Shown here: positions 34,196 through 35,386 of the stretch, in pieces
Layout: each line of letters opens with the position of its first letter
How positions within the stretch are numbered: the first letter of the stretch is position 1
DNA from: an uncultured Muribaculaceae bacterium
Lineage (GTDB): Bacteria; Bacteroidota; Bacteroidia; Bacteroidales; Muribaculaceae
Assembly: GCA_910584185.1 (NCBI GenBank)
Contig: CAJTYC010000016.1
Location: 1 to 35,386 of the forward strand
Length of the DNA stretch: 35,386 nucleotides
Reading direction: 5' to 3'
Position numbers and translations under genes: made by a program
The notes under the pieces: model-generated
Database searches by the model: none
Told to the model about the DNA's origin: nothing
What the model saw: only the letters and a program-made list of their open reading frames with translations

Positions 34196-35386
34196 ATGAA
34201 AATAGGGTTTGACAATGAAAAATATCTCCGCATACAGTCGGAGCATATTAAGGAGCGCATAGCGCATTTCGGTAACAAGCTTTACCTCGAGTTGGGAGGC
34301 AAGTTATTTGACGACTATCACGCAAGCAGAGTTCTTCCGGGTTTTGAACCAGACAGCAAGTTGCGCATGCTGAGCCAGCTTCGCGACCAGCTTGAGATTG
34401 TAATCGTGATCAGCGCCAAGGACATAGAGAAAAACAAGGTTCGCAATGACCTCGGCATCACTTACGACATGGATGTGATACGCCTGCGCGACGAGTTTAT
34501 GAAGCGAGGCTTCATGGTAGGCTCGGTGGTGGTTACACACTATAACGGGCAGAGCAGTGCAGACGCGTTTCGCGAGAGATTGGAGCGCATGGGCATAAAA
34601 TCTTACTGCCATTACACAATCGAAGGCTATCCCACCAACGTATCGTTGATAGACTCCGATGAGGGTTTCGGCAAGAACGATTATGTGGAGACTACGCGTC
34701 CGCTCGTGGTTGTCACAGCGCCCGGTCCCGGCAGCGGCAAGATGGCCGTATGCTTGAGCCAGCTTTACAACGAGCACAAGCGCGGCATCGAGGCCGGTTA
34801 TGCCAAGTTCGAGACATTCCCCGTGTGGAATCTTCCGTTGAAACATCCGGTCAACATAGCATATGAGGCAGCTACGGCCGACCTCAATGATGTCAACATG
34901 ATTGACCCATTCCATCTTGAGGCATATGGCACTACGGCCATAAACTACAACCGCGACATAGAGATATTTCCGGTGCTTGATGCCCTGTTTGAAGGCATAT
35001 ATGGGCATAACCCTTACAAATCGCCGACCGACATGGGTGTCAACATGGTGGGCTATTGCATCAGCGACAACGACGTATGCTGCGAGGCATCGCGCCAGGA
35101 GATCATACGCCGTTACTTCACGGCGCTCAACCGATTTGCTCAGGCGCAAGTCAGCGACAGCGAGGTCAACAAGATAGCGTTGCTTTTCAAGCAAGCCAAT
35201 ATCGACATAGCATATCGCAAGACTGTGTCGGCAGCCCGCAGCCGCGCGGCGATGACAGAAGTGCCTTGTTCGGCCATCGAGCTTGCCGACGGCACCATTA
35301 TCACAGCAAAGTCCTCACCCTTGTTGGGACCAAGCGCAGCGTTGCTTCTCAACGCCACGAAGCATCTCGCAGGCATTGACCATAGT
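34196..35386 (+). CDS. DUF1846 family protein, 3' end outside the window
   Basis: This frame is open from the ATG at 34196 to the window end: 397 codons, no stop. The opening MKIGFDNEKYLRIQSEHIKERI... YLELGGKL matches the conserved start of DUF1846, a family of about 500 residues widespread in anaerobes whose function is not established. A P-loop-like motif, TAPGPGSGKM, lies at 174-183, and conserved blocks such as KHPVNIAYEAATADLNDVNMIDPFH and NYNRDIEIFPVL follow. The P-loop suggests nucleotide binding (inference). No signal peptide or membrane span is seen, so it is cytoplasmic. The promoter is divergent from that of the RSH gene, with about 25 bases between the two -33 boxes. The start is certain on conservation grounds, which makes the missing leader notable. 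Confidence 0.9.
   Translation, partial: MKIGFDNEKYLRIQSEHIKERIAHFGNKLYLELGGKLFDDYHASRVLPGFEPDSKLRMLSQLRDQLEIVIVISAKDIEKNKVRNDLGITYDMDVIRLRDEFMKRGFMVGSVVVTHYNGQSSADAFRERLERMGIKSYCHYTIEGYPTNVSLIDSDEGFGKNDYVETTRPLVVVTAPGPGSGKMAVCLSQLYNEHKRGIEAGYAKFETFPVWNLPLKHPVNIAYEAATADLNDVNMIDPFHLEAYGTTAINYNRDIEIFPVLDALFEGIYGHNPYKSPTDMGVNMVGYCISDNDVCCEASRQEIIRRYFTALNRFAQAQVSDSEVNKIALLFKQANIDIAYRKTVSAARSRAAMTEVPCSAIELADGTIITAKSSPLLGPSAALLLNATKHLAGIDHS

Noticed and set aside
34304..35194. A 296-codon minus-strand frame near the right end
   Set aside because: The plus strand carries a conserved DUF1846 protein open to the window end; the minus frame is its antisense shadow.

Overview
The window looks like a chromosome segment from a Bacteroidales bacterium, possibly of the Muribaculaceae type. 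This rests on several things visible in the sequence. Promoters repeatedly match the Bacteroidota form (TTTG about 19-21 bases before TAnnTTTG). Shine-Dalgarno signals are mostly absent. The gene set includes carboxynorspermidine decarboxylase, a TPR-transmembrane-AraC regulator, secreted proteins with a short 'NLxG...GxYxxxGxKxxxK' tail, a GLUG-type adhesin and an mreBCD-mrdA-rodA cluster. The family-level assignment is a guess. There is no prophage, insertion sequence, integrase, CRISPR array or SusC/SusD pair.

Layout: (1) 203-7660, minus strand, is the accessory region. A membrane-bound TPR/AraC-type regulator is followed by an intact 618-residue secreted protein with its own promoter. Next comes a GLUG-motif adhesin-like gene broken by two frameshifts, then a second secreted protein broken by one. 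(2) 7708-9634, minus: holA (DNA polymerase III delta) behind a CPBP-family membrane protease, from one good promoter. (3) 9850-15574, plus: the rod-shape and cell-elongation operon mreB-mreC-mreD-mrdA(PBP2)-rodA. (4) 15667-15778: tRNA-Cys with promoter and terminator, followed by a long perfect-type palindrome. (5) 15951-19114, minus: a LysM/HU membrane fusion preceded by a small HU protein, then a LytM/M23 peptidase with LysM, and ndk. (6) 19584-21119, plus: an MscS-type channel, separated from the convergent rsmE by a second copy of the same palindrome. (7) 21227-24151, minus: rsmE, a nucleoside-type MFS permease and a Crp/Fnr-type regulator. (8) 24319-29212, plus: S1/P1 nuclease, a stand-alone PD-(D/E)xK (HsdR-N-like) protein, a UvrD/PcrA helicase and nspC. 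(9) 29497-32141, plus: nrdD-nrdG, anaerobic ribonucleotide reduction. (10) 32136-34010, minus: an RSH (RelA/SpoT homologue). (11) 34196 to the window end, plus: a DUF1846 protein, cut by the window edge.

Most of the window is conserved housekeeping: envelope growth, nucleotide metabolism, DNA replication and repair, and alarmone turnover. The most interesting signals are five. A two-gene HU operon has a second product that joins an HU fold, a very acidic linker, one membrane span and a LysM-like domain, which could tether the nucleoid to the envelope. A repeated palindromic element occupies intergenic 3' ends twice. Two promoters (DUF1846 and HU) have the -7 box almost touching the ATG, which predicts leaderless or near-leaderless mRNA. 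The RSH has an intact hydrolase site but an altered synthetase site. Frameshift damage is confined to the secreted-protein cluster.
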